The notes under the pieces were generated by a model. It worked only from the letters and a program-made list of their open reading frames with translations, made no database searches and was not told where the DNA came from. Below are positions 1 through 7,996 of a DNA stretch of 64,000 nucleotides, piece by piece. Source of the DNA: Tropicimonas sp. IMCC34011 (GTDB lineage Bacteria > Pseudomonadota > Alphaproteobacteria > Rhodobacterales > Rhodobacteraceae); contig NZ_QMEJ01000001.1 in the NCBI RefSeq assembly GCF_003390865.1, positions 248,001 through 312,000 on the forward strand. The letters run 5' to 3'. The first letter of the stretch is position 1; each line of letters starts with the position of its first letter. The translations under genes were made by a program, and so were the position numbers.

Positions 1-1307
1 CGTCGTCGCGGCGGCTTCTGAACGTCCACCCGTCGCGGCTCGTGTTCTTCGAGGGCGACCCGGTGCTTGATGAGGACGCGCTCGGGACGCAGGCCGTCTG
101 GGGGGATAGCGTTCTGGAGTGCCGTCTGTCGGCCATCCGGGACGCGGACAGCGCCATCGCGAACGTCGCTGAGATGCTGCACGAGGCCAACGTGGACGCC
201 ATTGGCGTCGATGGCCTGATGAACGCCGTCGCGAGCGGTCAAGAGGATATCGTCCTCAAGCGCCTCACGCTCATGCGCCAGGGCAAGTCCACGGCCAAGA
301 TGCTGGTCCACGACAAGGACGAGACTTACGAGCGGAAGGCCATTAGCTTCGGGTCTGTCCCCGACCTCCTTCGCGAGGCCCTACAGGTTGCCAGCGGCGC
401 AACGCAGATCCCGGCAACGCGACTTCTGGGCCGGTCCCCCGCGGGGATGAACAGCACAGGCGACGGCGATGAGCGGGTCTACTTCGACCGTCTCGATGCG
501 ATACGCGACGAGGTGCAGGAGGCATCCTCCCGGCTCGATACCGCGCTGGTCCGCTCCGCCCTCGGCGCATGGCCGGAAGGTCTTCACTACCTCTGGCCGC
601 CCCTGCGTCAGGTCACGGACAAGGAGAAGGCGGAGATCGCCGACAAGCTCACGTCGGCGTGGGAGCGGATCAGCCGCATGGGCTACCTCACGCAGATGGA
701 AGGCCGGCTGGCGATGTCCAACGCGCTGATCGAGGCAGGCGTTGCGCCGGGCCTTGAGGCGGCGATGGAAGAGACCGGGGACGTAGACTTCGGGTTCGGC
801 GCTGGCGAGGGTGGCGATGGGGAGCAGGTTGCTACCGATGCTGCGCCGCGGCCGCTCTACGTCCGCCGCGACGTCTTGAACGCGAGTGAGATCATCGCCT
901 GGGCGAAGAGCCAGGGATTCAAGACCACGCTGGCCGCCGACGACATGCACGTGACCATCACTTACAGCCGCGCGCCTGTGGACTGGATGAAGATGGGTGA
1001 GGAGTACGGCGGTGCCGAGTTTGAGATACCCCCCGGCGGGCCTCGCATCATGGAGGCGTTCGGCGCTAACGGGGAGGCCAAGGTGCTGACGTTCGCATCT
1101 TCGCGCCTGTCGTGGCGGCACGAGGATATGAAGGACGCCGGAGCGACGTGGGACCATCCGGAGTATCAACCTCACATCACGATCAGCTATGACCCGGAGG
1201 CTCCGGACATTGCCGACGTTGAGCCTTATCGGGGGCGCATCCTGCTTGGGCCTGAAATTTTCGAGCCGATCAGTGAGAATTGGTCAGGGAAATTGAAAGA
1301 GGTTTAA
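1..1307 (+). CDS. Phage portal protein (DUF1073-type) with C-terminal Acb1-like 2H phosphodiesterase, 5' partial
   Basis: The frame is open to the left edge (first full codon at 3), so the GTG at 42 is internal and the gene is truncated. The N-terminal part reads as the end of a DUF1073-family portal (NVHPSRLVFFEGD at the edge), the dodecameric ring through which DNA enters the head. After an acidic Gly-rich linker (about 780-840) comes a separate domain with two H-x-T motifs: HVTITY (948-965) and HITISY (1173-1190). This is the 2H phosphoesterase signature of Acb1, which hydrolyses the cyclic di- and trinucleotide signals of CBASS defence. A portal-Acb1 fusion is known in this portal family. 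Cleavage activity here is inferred from the paired His/Thr motifs. Confidence 0.88.
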   Translation, partial: SSRRLLNVHPSRLVFFEGDPVLDEDALGTQAVWGDSVLECRLSAIRDADSAIANVAEMLHEANVDAIGVDGLMNAVASGQEDIVLKRLTLMRQGKSTAKMLVHDKDETYERKAISFGSVPDLLREALQVASGATQIPATRLLGRSPAGMNSTGDGDERVYFDRLDAIRDEVQEASSRLDTALVRSALGAWPEGLHYLWPPLRQVTDKEKAEIADKLTSAWERISRMGYLTQMEGRLAMSNALIEAGVAPGLEAAMEETGDVDFGFGAGEGGDGEQVATDAAPRPLYVRRDVLNASEIIAWAKSQGFKTTLAADDMHVTITYSRAPVDWMKMGEEYGGAEFEIPPGGPRIMEAFGANGEAKVLTFASSRLSWRHEDMKDAGATWDHPEYQPHITISYDPEAPDIADVEPYRGRILLGPEIFEPISENWSGKLKEV

Positions 1308-1308
1308 G

Positions 1309-1539
1309 ATGGAAAATCACGTTAACAGCGCCGACGACGACCGCACAGCCAACAATGCCGTCCGGCATCAGTATCGTGTGCTGTCCGACGCAGAGAAACG
1401 GCAGATGGTCGAAATCAAAGACCTCGGCGCCGCATTTCTCGCCAAGTGCGACGAAGTAGGCCAGAGCCGTGAAATGTCTCTGGCGAGGGCCAACGCAGAG
1501 CAGGCGGTCATGTGGGCCGTCAAGCACGTCACGCGCTGA
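1309..1539 (+). CDS. Acb2/Tad1-hairpin-type cyclic-nucleotide sponge (anti-CBASS)
   Basis: 76 residues starting one base after the portal-Acb1 stop, with its ribosome site inside the end of that gene. The pattern RYRVLSDAEKRQM near residue 22, a long acidic helix, then SLARANAEQAVMWAVKHVT at the C-terminus matches my memory of the Acb2/Tad1 helical hairpin family. Acb2 forms a hexamer that binds cyclic di- and trinucleotides without cutting them, so it starves CBASS effectors. Placement between portal and head morphogenesis genes fits other temperate phages that carry acb2 in the structural operon. The family call rests on sequence pattern only; the binding spectrum is not predictable from this. 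Confidence 0.8.
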   Translation: MENHVNSADDDRTANNAVRHQYRVLSDAEKRQMVEIKDLGAAFLAKCDEVGQSREMSLARANAEQAVMWAVKHVTR

Positions 1540-1542
1540 TCC

Positions 1543-2337
1543 GTGACCCCCTACAGCCTCTCCAGCCTCGCACAGCGCCCCAAGGGCACGCGGGCGGTGC
1601 TGACTGGGATCGAGGAGCGTGCCGGGTCCGTGGTGGCCTACAGGAAGGCGCTGACGGCGATTTTGCAGGGCATGGCCAAGGAGACGCGCGACAGCGTCAT
1701 CGCTGAGCTACGCCGTGACAGGGGGCTGACGACGGATGCGCCGGGCGATAGTTGGTTCCGCCGACTGAGGACGGTGCAGCGGCAGCTTTCGTCAGAGGCA
1801 GCCCGGATGGTGGAGAACATCCTGCGGCTCGACGCCAAGCGGCACACGGAGCGCTTTCGCGAGGACGCGCGCCGCACGCTGGGGATCGATCTTGCCGCGG
1901 TGGTCCGAGAAGAAGACCTGGTTGAGGCCATCGAGACGGCCCTGTCGCGCAACGTGGCGCTGATCACGTCGCTCGGAGAGGACGCGGTGAACCGGGTGGA
2001 GCAGATCGTCTACACCGCCGGTACGAACGGTACATCTTTGAAAGAGGTTCGGGCGCAGCTTCAGAACGCGTTCTCGGTCACCAACAGCCGGGCCGAGCTG
2101 ATCGCGCAGGATCAGATAAGCAAGTTCAACAGCGACCTGAACCGGCTGCGTCAACAGCAGGCCGGGATCACGAAGTACATCTGGAAGACCAGCGCAGACG
2201 AGCGCGTTCGGTCTCTCCACCAAAGCTTGCGCGGCAAGGAATACCGCTGGGGTCAGCCGACCGGCGCGGAGCAGGGGTTGCCTCCGGGCCAGCCAGTCAG
2301 GTGCCGGTGCAGAGCCGATCCGATTGTGGAGTTTTGA
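1543..2337 (+). CDS. Phage head morphogenesis protein, SPP1 gp7 / Mu F-like
   Basis: 264 residues from a GTG start three bases after the preceding stop. The C-terminal half has the minor-head-protein pattern: RAELIAQDQISKFNSDLNRLRQQQAG, then KTSADERVRSLHQSLRGKEYRW, and a terminal cysteine motif PPGQPVRCRCRADP near residues 245-258. Family members are minor capsid proteins that sit with the portal and are needed for DNA ejection or prohead assembly. Position directly after portal and before the scaffold-protease and capsid genes is canonical. Confidence 0.88.
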   Translation: MTPYSLSSLAQRPKGTRAVLTGIEERAGSVVAYRKALTAILQGMAKETRDSVIAELRRDRGLTTDAPGDSWFRRLRTVQRQLSSEAARMVENILRLDAKRHTERFREDARRTLGIDLAAVVREEDLVEAIETALSRNVALITSLGEDAVNRVEQIVYTAGTNGTSLKEVRAQLQNAFSVTNSRAELIAQDQISKFNSDLNRLRQQQAGITKYIWKTSADERVRSLHQSLRGKEYRWGQPTGAEQGLPPGQPVRCRCRADPIVEF

Positions 2338-2340
2338 CTA

Positions 2341-2579
2341 TGGAAGAGCAGCTTTACCAAGACTTGGGGCGCGTACTGAAGGATTCAGGGGCGCATGGCG
2401 TGGATGCGGTTCGAGCTTTGGCTCGCCTTGCCGCCCTCGCATGTCGGCACACGGGGGTGCCGGCGGACGCCTTCGCAGGGCTTATTGCCGGTGAAATGGC
2501 GTGTGAAGAGGTCTTGGAGCGAGAGTATCGAGAGAAGACCGCTCGGGAAGCTTTCGCCGCCGCGCATAAAAGGGGCTAG
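2341..2579 (+). CDS. Small hypothetical phage protein
   Basis: 79 residues from ATG at 2341, three bases after the head morphogenesis stop; an upstream in-frame ATG at 2301 would overlap that gene and has no ribosome site. The protein is helical and Ala-rich (AVRALARLAALACRH) with an acidic middle. No family recognised. Its TAG stop lies in a CTAG shared with the stop of the opposing gene, so the two genes meet tail to tail. Confidence 0.6.
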
Positions 2580-2770
2580 GCCCCAAAGATGTCCTTAAGT
2601 TCATCCGGCATATCGACCGGGACCGGGCCGTTGGACAGCGCATTCATCTGGAATTGATGAAACCGCAGGCAGTCCTCGGACAGCTTGTCCACCTTGAGCC
2701 GCAGCGCCGCCTGTTCCGCGCGCAGGTCGAGGAGCAACTGCCGTAGCTGGCGGAACTGATCGTCGGTCAT
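2576..2770 (-). CDS. Minus-strand small coiled-coil protein (cargo gene in late operon)
   Basis: 64 residues from the ATG at 2770 (MTDDQFRQLRQLL...). A longer reading to 2929 would run into the divergent HNH gene and is less likely. Residues 3-40 form a heptad-rich helix (QLRQLLLDLRAEQAALRLKVDKL), so a dimer is expected. It is transcribed against the late operon, typical of a moron gene expressed from its own promoter in the lysogen. No family recognised; function unknown. Confidence 0.6.
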   Translation of the reverse strand: MTDDQFRQLRQLLLDLRAEQAALRLKVDKLSEDCLRFHQFQMNALSNGPVPVDMPDELKDIFGA

Positions 2771-2813
2771 CCGGCACAGGTAGCACACGGGAATCGAATA
2801 GGGTAGAATAACC

Positions 2814-2848
2814 GAGCCGCCGGGGTGCTGGTAACACCGCGACGGCTC
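2814..2848. promoter_or_regulatory. Stem-loop between divergent cargo gene and HNH gene
   Basis: GAGCCG (2814-2819) pairs with CGGCTC (2843-2848), and inside it GGTG (2824-2827) pairs with CACC (2835-2838), giving a nested hairpin in the roughly 100-base gap between the minus-strand gene and the HNH gene. There is no T-run, so it may be an operator or RNA structure and not a terminator. Function not determined. Confidence 0.35.
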
Positions 2849-2876
2849 TGACCATAGCGAGCGATAGGAGCGCCCG

Positions 2877-3635
2877 ATGGCTAAAAAGCCCTTAGATGAT
2901 CTTTTGTGCGGCCGAAAGAGGTTTGGCAACTACACCGTTCTAGGTGATGGGGCCAAAGACCCGAAAGACAGGATGGTCAAGTGCTTGTGCGACTGTGGTG
3001 TCGTAAAAGACGTCAGCGCGGCTAAGCTGCGTACTGGGCGGTCAACGTGCTGCAAAGGGTGTGCAGCGCTGAGCAAGAATAGGGTCACAAATCTGCGCCA
3101 CGGGCAAAGCTCATCGCCCGAGTACAAGGCGTGGCGCTCAATGAAGCAGAGGTGCAGAAACCCTAGGGCTCACAACTACGAAGCTTATGGTGGCCGGGGG
3201 ATAGATGTCTGTGACCGCTGGTTCGACAGCTTTGAGGCGTTTCTTGACGATATTGGCGCCAAGCCAACCGCAGAGCACTCTCTGGACCGGATTGACAACG
3301 ACGGAAACTATGAGCCCGGCAACGTGAGATGGGCAACCGCAAAAGCCCAGGCGTGGAATCGGCGCAATACCACTAAGATCGGCAACAAAGTGATAGCCGA
3401 GATCGCTCACAAGGCGCGAATGTCCCCCGCTACACTCGCTGTTCGCCTGAAGGCGGGGTGGAGCATGAAAGACGCTACGACGCGCCCCGTCGAAGACCGC
3501 AGGCCTAAGCACCGCGTTTTTGGTGAAGACCTTACCGCCGCGCAGATTGCTGAGAAATACGATGTCCCACGGCAGCGGCTGAACTATCGTCTGCGCAAAG
3601 GGATGAGCGCCGAAGAGGCGATAAAGCTCGGTTAA
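2877..3635 (+). CDS. HNH homing-type endonuclease
   Basis: 252 residues. The N-terminal part has a cysteine cluster CLCDCG then TCCKGC (about residues 38-62), probably a zinc-binding module. The centre has YGGRGIDVCDRWFDSFEAF and SLDRIDNDGNYEPGNVRWA (about residues 134-152), the HNH nuclease core seen in free-standing phage endonucleases. The C-terminus carries two short repeats, GWSMKDA and GMSAEEA, each after a helix-turn-helix-like stretch, probably DNA-recognition units. It sits between structural genes without a structural role and is likely a selfish mobile gene. Ribosome site AGGAG lies about 8 bases before the ATG. Confidence 0.9.
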   Translation: MAKKPLDDLLCGRKRFGNYTVLGDGAKDPKDRMVKCLCDCGVVKDVSAAKLRTGRSTCCKGCAALSKNRVTNLRHGQSSSPEYKAWRSMKQRCRNPRAHNYEAYGGRGIDVCDRWFDSFEAFLDDIGAKPTAEHSLDRIDNDGNYEPGNVRWATAKAQAWNRRNTTKIGNKVIAEIAHKARMSPATLAVRLKAGWSMKDATTRPVEDRRPKHRVFGEDLTAAQIAEKYDVPRQRLNYRLRKGMSAEEAIKLG

Positions 3636-3650
3636 GAGCGGAGTTCTTAC

Positions 3651-4775
3651 ATGCAAATCAAAGACAGCCTGACGCTTGATGCGTCGGGCCTTTCGCGTTC
3701 GCGGGATGGCTACCTTGTGGCGGAGGCCCGAGTGTCTCGCGCCGGGAACGTTCAGCAATACTACGGCGCAGAGATCGGCCTGACCGGCGATGACGCTGGC
3801 AGGGTGTTCGGAGTTTATCGCGATCCGGACGTGGTGTTCGATGAGGCGAGCATGTCGTCCCTTGCGGGCCGCCCAGTGACACGGGGGCACCCCCCGGAGG
3901 GCGTGTCGGCGAAGACGTGGAAGGATCTTGCTGTCGGCGCGGTCGGCGGCAGGGTGGTGCGAGACGGCGAGCACGTCGTCGCCAGCATGGCCATCATGGA
4001 TGAGGCCGCTGCCGTGGAAGTGGAGCGCGGCGCACGCGCGCTGTCCGCAGGCTACACGGTCGGCATCACAAAGGACGAAGGCCTCGCCCCTGGAGGCGAG
4101 GCTTATCAATACCGGCAGACTGGGCCGCTTCGGTTCAATCACGTCGCGTATCTGCCCGACAACAACCCTCGGGCGGGCAACACGCGCATAGGAGACGCTG
4201 CGCGCAACTGGGGCCTCGATCCCATCATCACAAACGACCGAAAGGACGACGATATGGCTGAAGCCAATCGCACGGTCCTGATCGACGGCCTTTCCGTCGT
4301 GACGACCGACGCAGGCGCGCAGGCGCTCGAAAAGCTGCAAGGCACCATCGCGGACAAGGACAAGGCCCTGACCGACGCACAGGCAGCGCATGACGCCGCC
4401 CTCGCCACAAAGGACGCCGAGCTTGCGAAAAAGGACGGCGAGATCGCCGACCTGAAGAAGCAGGTGCTTTCCGACGCTGACCTCGACAAGCGTGTTCAGG
4501 ATCGCGCCGCCCTGATCGACACCGCCCGCAAGATCGCGCCGAAGGTCGAGGTTTCCGGTCTCTCCGATGCCGAGATCCGCAAGGCCGCCGTCGAAGCCGT
4601 GCGCGGCGCTGACAGCATGAAGGACAAGTCCGAGGCCTACATCGCCGCGGCGTTCGACTTCGCCGCTGAGGCCGCTGGCAAGGGTCCTGACACCCTGCGT
4701 GATGCCGCTGCGGGCGGCGTGAAGATCAACACCACGGACGCCTGGGGCTTCCTGGACGAGAAGAAGGAGGCCTGA
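3651..4775 (+). CDS. DUF2213 prohead protease / scaffold-type protein
   Basis: 374 residues. Residues 1-190 match the DUF2213 pattern (RPVTRGHPPE, ALSAGYTVGITKDE, FNHVAYLPDNNPRAG), a family thought to act as head maturation protease. Residues about 225-290 form a long charged coiled coil rich in Asp/Lys/Ala, as expected of a scaffold on which the prohead assembles. A fused protease and scaffold directly before the decoration and major capsid genes is the usual order. The catalytic residues were not verified. Confidence 0.82.
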   Translation: MQIKDSLTLDASGLSRSRDGYLVAEARVSRAGNVQQYYGAEIGLTGDDAGRVFGVYRDPDVVFDEASMSSLAGRPVTRGHPPEGVSAKTWKDLAVGAVGGRVVRDGEHVVASMAIMDEAAAVEVERGARALSAGYTVGITKDEGLAPGGEAYQYRQTGPLRFNHVAYLPDNNPRAGNTRIGDAARNWGLDPIITNDRKDDDMAEANRTVLIDGLSVVTTDAGAQALEKLQGTIADKDKALTDAQAAHDAALATKDAELAKKDGEIADLKKQVLSDADLDKRVQDRAALIDTARKIAPKVEVSGLSDAEIRKAAVEAVRGADSMKDKSEAYIAAAFDFAAEAAGKGPDTLRDAAAGGVKINTTDAWGFLDEKKEA

Positions 4776-4777
4776 GC

Positions 4778-5158
4778 ATGGCCATTCTCACCGAAGGTCG
4801 CCGCGCGGCCGACTACCTCGTGTCCGAGGCGAACGACTGGCGCTCCCGCGATGAGGTCGTCGTGACCGTGCCCGCGAACACCACGCTCGTTCCCGGGACC
4901 ATCCTCGGCAAGCTGACCGCCTCGGGCAAGTTCGTCCGCCACAACGCCGCGCTCACCACGGGCGCCGAGGACGAATCCGGCATCCTCATGTTCCCGGCGG
5001 TCAACACCACGGGATCCGCCATCGACGTGACCCGCACCATCACGGCGCGGGATGCGGAGGTGAACGGGGATGACCTGACCTACGAGGACGGCGCCGACGC
5101 CGGCCAGATCACCACGTCGAACGCCGCACTCGCCGCGCTCGGCATCATCGTCCGCTGA
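4778..5158 (+). CDS. Capsid decoration / structural cement protein
   Basis: 126 residues, starting two bases after the scaffold gene behind AAGGAGG. Pattern: Ser-rich start (TEGRRAADYLVSEANDWRSRD), VPANTTLVPGTILGK, then EDESGILMFPAVNTTG and ITARDAEVNGDDL. This is typical of head decoration proteins (HDPD family) that trimerise on the outer capsid surface. It lies directly before the major capsid gene. Family call good; not essential in all relatives. Confidence 0.82.
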   Translation: MAILTEGRRAADYLVSEANDWRSRDEVVVTVPANTTLVPGTILGKLTASGKFVRHNAALTTGAEDESGILMFPAVNTTGSAIDVTRTITARDAEVNGDDLTYEDGADAGQITTSNAALAALGIIVR

Positions 5159-5173
5159 TAGGAGGGCTCAGAC

Positions 5174-6193
5174 ATGGCCACCATGGACATCTTTGGCAAC
5201 TCCGCGTTCAGCACGACCTCGCTGTCCGGAGCAATCGAGCGGCGCCCCTACGTGCCGCAGCTTCTCGGTTCCCTCGGGCTGTTCACGCCCGAGCCCGTGC
5301 GCACCCGCAACATCTTTGTGGATCGCATCGAAGGCGGACTGACGCTCATCCCGACGTCTGCCGATGGCGCCCCGCCCGACATCCTGGATCGTGAAGACCG
5401 GGACGCGGTGTCGCTGCGGACCACGCGCCTCGCCAAGCGGTTCACGCTCTACGCGCACGAGCTGGATGGGATCCGCGCGTTCGGCTCGGAAACCGAGCTG
5501 ATGCAGGTGCAGCGCGAGTACATGCGCCGCATGGACCGCATCAACGCCGATATGGAGCTGACCCACGAGTTCCACCGGCTCGGCGCTCTCCAGGGCGTTC
5601 TCCTCGATGCGGACGGGTCCACGGTCATCTACGACTATTCGACCGAGTTCAACGAGGCGATCCCCGCCGCGATTTCGTTCGAGCTGGATCAGGCGACCAC
5701 CGACGTGCACGCCAAGTGCAAGGAGATCGCCCGCGGCATGGCCCGCTCCGCAAAGGGCAATCTCGCCGGCGCGTCGATCCATGCTATCTGCGGTGATGCG
5801 TTCTATGATCAGCTCGTCTCGCACCCGAGCGTCGAGAAGTTCTACCTGAACCAAGCCGCGGCGCGCGACCTGCAAGCGGCTCAGGGCGCCATCTTCGAGA
5901 GCTTCCGGGTGGGGGGCATCACGTTCCACAACTACCAGGGCACGGACGACAACTCGACGGTGGCGGTGCCGACCGACGAGGCGAAGTTCTTCCCGGTGGG
6001 CGCGCGCGACGTGTTCAAGGTGGCCTATGCGCCCCTCGAAACCCTCGATTTCGTCGGCACCCCCGGACAGCGCGTCTACGCGATGAACGTTCCCGACCGT
6101 GAGCGCAACATGTGGACGAAGGGCGAGATCTACAGCTACCCCTTGCACGTATGCAGCCAGCCTCGTGTTCTTCGAAAGGCGACCCGCACATGA
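5174..6193 (+). CDS. Major capsid protein, E family
   Basis: 339 residues behind a strong AGGAGG site. It matches the phage major capsid protein E family: MDIFGNSAFST start, YVPQLLGSLGLF, the region RTTRLAKRFTLYAHELDGIR, and a C-terminal PDRERNMWTKGEIYSYPLHVCSQPRVL. It forms the icosahedral shell. There is no long N-terminal propeptide, consistent with a separate scaffold gene upstream. Confidence 0.92.
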   Translation: MATMDIFGNSAFSTTSLSGAIERRPYVPQLLGSLGLFTPEPVRTRNIFVDRIEGGLTLIPTSADGAPPDILDREDRDAVSLRTTRLAKRFTLYAHELDGIRAFGSETELMQVQREYMRRMDRINADMELTHEFHRLGALQGVLLDADGSTVIYDYSTEFNEAIPAAISFELDQATTDVHAKCKEIARGMARSAKGNLAGASIHAICGDAFYDQLVSHPSVEKFYLNQAAARDLQAAQGAIFESFRVGGITFHNYQGTDDNSTVAVPTDEAKFFPVGARDVFKVAYAPLETLDFVGTPGQRVYAMNVPDRERNMWTKGEIYSYPLHVCSQPRVLRKATRT

Positions 6194-6540
6194 CCCGGAT
6201 GAACGTCGAGAACCCCACGCATCGCTCCAAGGCGGTGCGTGAGGCCGGCGGGCTGACGGTCATCAAGCCGGGCGCCGCCGCTGATGTCGATGGCTCAGGG
6301 TGGTCCGAAGAGTACCGCAGGAAGCTCTCCGCATCCGGGCTGGTGATCAGTGAGGGCGAGGCGGCTGATGAGCCCCAAGGAACCGGCCTCCGCGTCGTGG
6401 ACAAGGGGCGCGGGTGGTTCGTCGTCATGGACGGCGACCAAGAGGTCACCAAGTCCATGCGTGCCGATGACGTGCCGGAGTTCGACGGCATGTCCGAAGC
6501 TGACAAGGCGGCGTTTGTCGCGGCGAACAAGCCCGAGTGA
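6190..6540 (+). CDS. Hypothetical protein after major capsid
   Basis: 116 residues from the ATG at 6190, which overlaps the capsid stop as ATGA, so the longer upstream start is rejected. Acidic protein; residues 60-85 (GLRVVDKGRGWFVVMDGDQEV) look like a small beta domain and the C-terminus is helical. The position between capsid and connector genes suggests a head or head-completion role, but no family is recognised. Confidence 0.65.
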   Translation: MTRMNVENPTHRSKAVREAGGLTVIKPGAAADVDGSGWSEEYRRKLSASGLVISEGEAADEPQGTGLRVVDKGRGWFVVMDGDQEVTKSMRADDVPEFDGMSEADKAAFVAANKPE

Positions 6541-6595
6541 CCCGGCGGTGGCCCTCCGGGGCCGCCACCCAATTCCCTAGGCAGGAGGCTACACC

Positions 6596-7606
6596 ATGAT
6601 CGCCAAGATCTTCCGACTGGCAGCGATATGCGTGGCCCTCGCAATCCCGTCCTACGCACAGGACGTGCTCCCCTCCATTGAGGGCGATAACGGATTTGTC
6701 CGGGAGGCCGCCCCGGTCACTGTGTTCGGGACCGATGGCACCCCTGCCGTATTCGGTGCTAGTGGCTCGCAGGATCAGCTAAACTCGACGCTAACCCCCT
6801 TGGGCGCTGGCGAAGAGTACGTGGGCTCCTGGGTCACGAACAACGATCCGCACATTGCTTTCAGCGCCCAGGCTGACCAGCCCGGCACGCTTTATGTTGA
6901 GTTCTCGCTGGACGACGGGTCAACGGTGATCACGTCCATCCCGCACTCGGTTTGGAACGGCGAGTCTCGGTTCCACTCCTACGTGAAGTTGCCGGGACGT
7001 GCGCATCGCGTTCGCTATGTGAACGGCGACACCGCGCAGGGCTCCTTCCAACTGCTGACGGCCACGGGGGCGGGTCTCTACCCGTTCGAAAAGTCTGATC
7101 GAGACGAGCCGGTTCTCGTGGCGTACCAAGCAGCGGGGGCCACGACGACGCAATGGGCTGTCATCGTTGACCTGTCCGACCGTGCCACCTTCCCGCATTC
7201 CGATGTCGGGCGCGTGGACCTCTACAGCTCGTCTTTCGAAGTCAGCCGTAATTCGACGGGGGCCGGAAGCCTGCTGATCGGGGTCGTGACACGGGTCGAT
7301 GGAACGGACGCAGACGTCGCCTTCTTCCAAGGTGTCACGTTCGACAACACAGACGAGCGCCGCGTAGCGCGGGATCGGACCTACCCCGTGCCGATCAAGC
7401 TGGGGCAGGAGGGCGGCAACCTGACCCGCGTAGGCACGTCCGTAGAGGTCACCACCACGGCGCTGAACACGGGCACGACACTGCCGTCGCCTTATGGGCA
7501 GGTGACGCCGCAGGTTGGAGATCTGGTCATGCGGCTGGAGGTCACGGCCGGCACGGTCACCGGATCGTTTTCGGGCTTCTATTCTGGCAACGTCAGGACG
7601 AGGTAA
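6596..7606 (+). CDS. Putative secreted protein within the head module
   Basis: 336 residues. The first 21 form a clear Sec signal peptide (Lys near the start, hydrophobic core AAICVALAIP, then SYAQ before the likely cleavage), preceded by AGGAGG. The mature part is beta-rich, Thr/Gly/Val-rich and low in Lys, as in adhesion-type beta sandwiches. Virion proteins are normally not exported, so this is odd between capsid and connector genes. It could be a lysogenic-conversion surface factor or superinfection barrier, or a virion decoration protein with a signal-like N-terminus. Unrecognised family. Confidence 0.7.
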   Translation: MIAKIFRLAAICVALAIPSYAQDVLPSIEGDNGFVREAAPVTVFGTDGTPAVFGASGSQDQLNSTLTPLGAGEEYVGSWVTNNDPHIAFSAQADQPGTLYVEFSLDDGSTVITSIPHSVWNGESRFHSYVKLPGRAHRVRYVNGDTAQGSFQLLTATGAGLYPFEKSDRDEPVLVAYQAAGATTTQWAVIVDLSDRATFPHSDVGRVDLYSSSFEVSRNSTGAGSLLIGVVTRVDGTDADVAFFQGVTFDNTDERRVARDRTYPVPIKLGQEGGNLTRVGTSVEVTTTALNTGTTLPSPYGQVTPQVGDLVMRLEVTAGTVTGSFSGFYSGNVRTR

Positions 7607-7609
7607 GCC

Positions 7610-7993
7610 ATGGCCTACGTGATGCCGACTGCCGGCGACCTGATCGACCGGTTCCCTGAGTTCGAGGGGATTTGCGCGAGCCTTCTCACCGCTGTGGTCA
7701 ATGAGGCCGTGCTGGAGGTGGGTGAGGCATGGGGGGAGTATCGCAAGACGGCGACCCTCTACCTCGCCGCGCACATCCTCGCGGAGGAAGGCGGTAAGGA
7801 ACGGGAAGACACGGCAAAGGGCAAGGGAAAGGTGACGTCGGTCACCGTTGGGAATGAGACCACGACTTGGGGTCCATCCGGCGGCGGTGTGGTCGCCTAT
7901 CAGGTCGGGCGGGACTTCACGGCCACTCCCTACGGGCGTCGCTACATGCAGATCAAGCGCCGCCTCTTCGCCGGCTCGGTCTTCGCGGTCTGA
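7610..7993 (+). CDS. Head completion protein, DUF4054 family
   Basis: 127 residues, three bases after the preceding stop. Pattern: DLIDRFPEFEGI near the start, EVGEAWGEYRKTATLYLAAHILA (residues about 35-60), and a C-terminal GRRYMQIKRRLFAG. DUF4054 proteins are connectors between portal and tail in myoviruses. Order head-DUF4054-tail completion fits. Confidence 0.82.
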   Translation: MAYVMPTAGDLIDRFPEFEGICASLLTAVVNEAVLEVGEAWGEYRKTATLYLAAHILAEEGGKEREDTAKGKGKVTSVTVGNETTTWGPSGGGVVAYQVGRDFTATPYGRRYMQIKRRLFAGSVFAV

Positions 7994-7996
7994 GCG

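Noticed and set aside
381-1175. 264-codon minus-strand frame inside the portal gene
   Set aside because: Shadow frame of the high-GC portal-Acb1 gene without start signals or family features.
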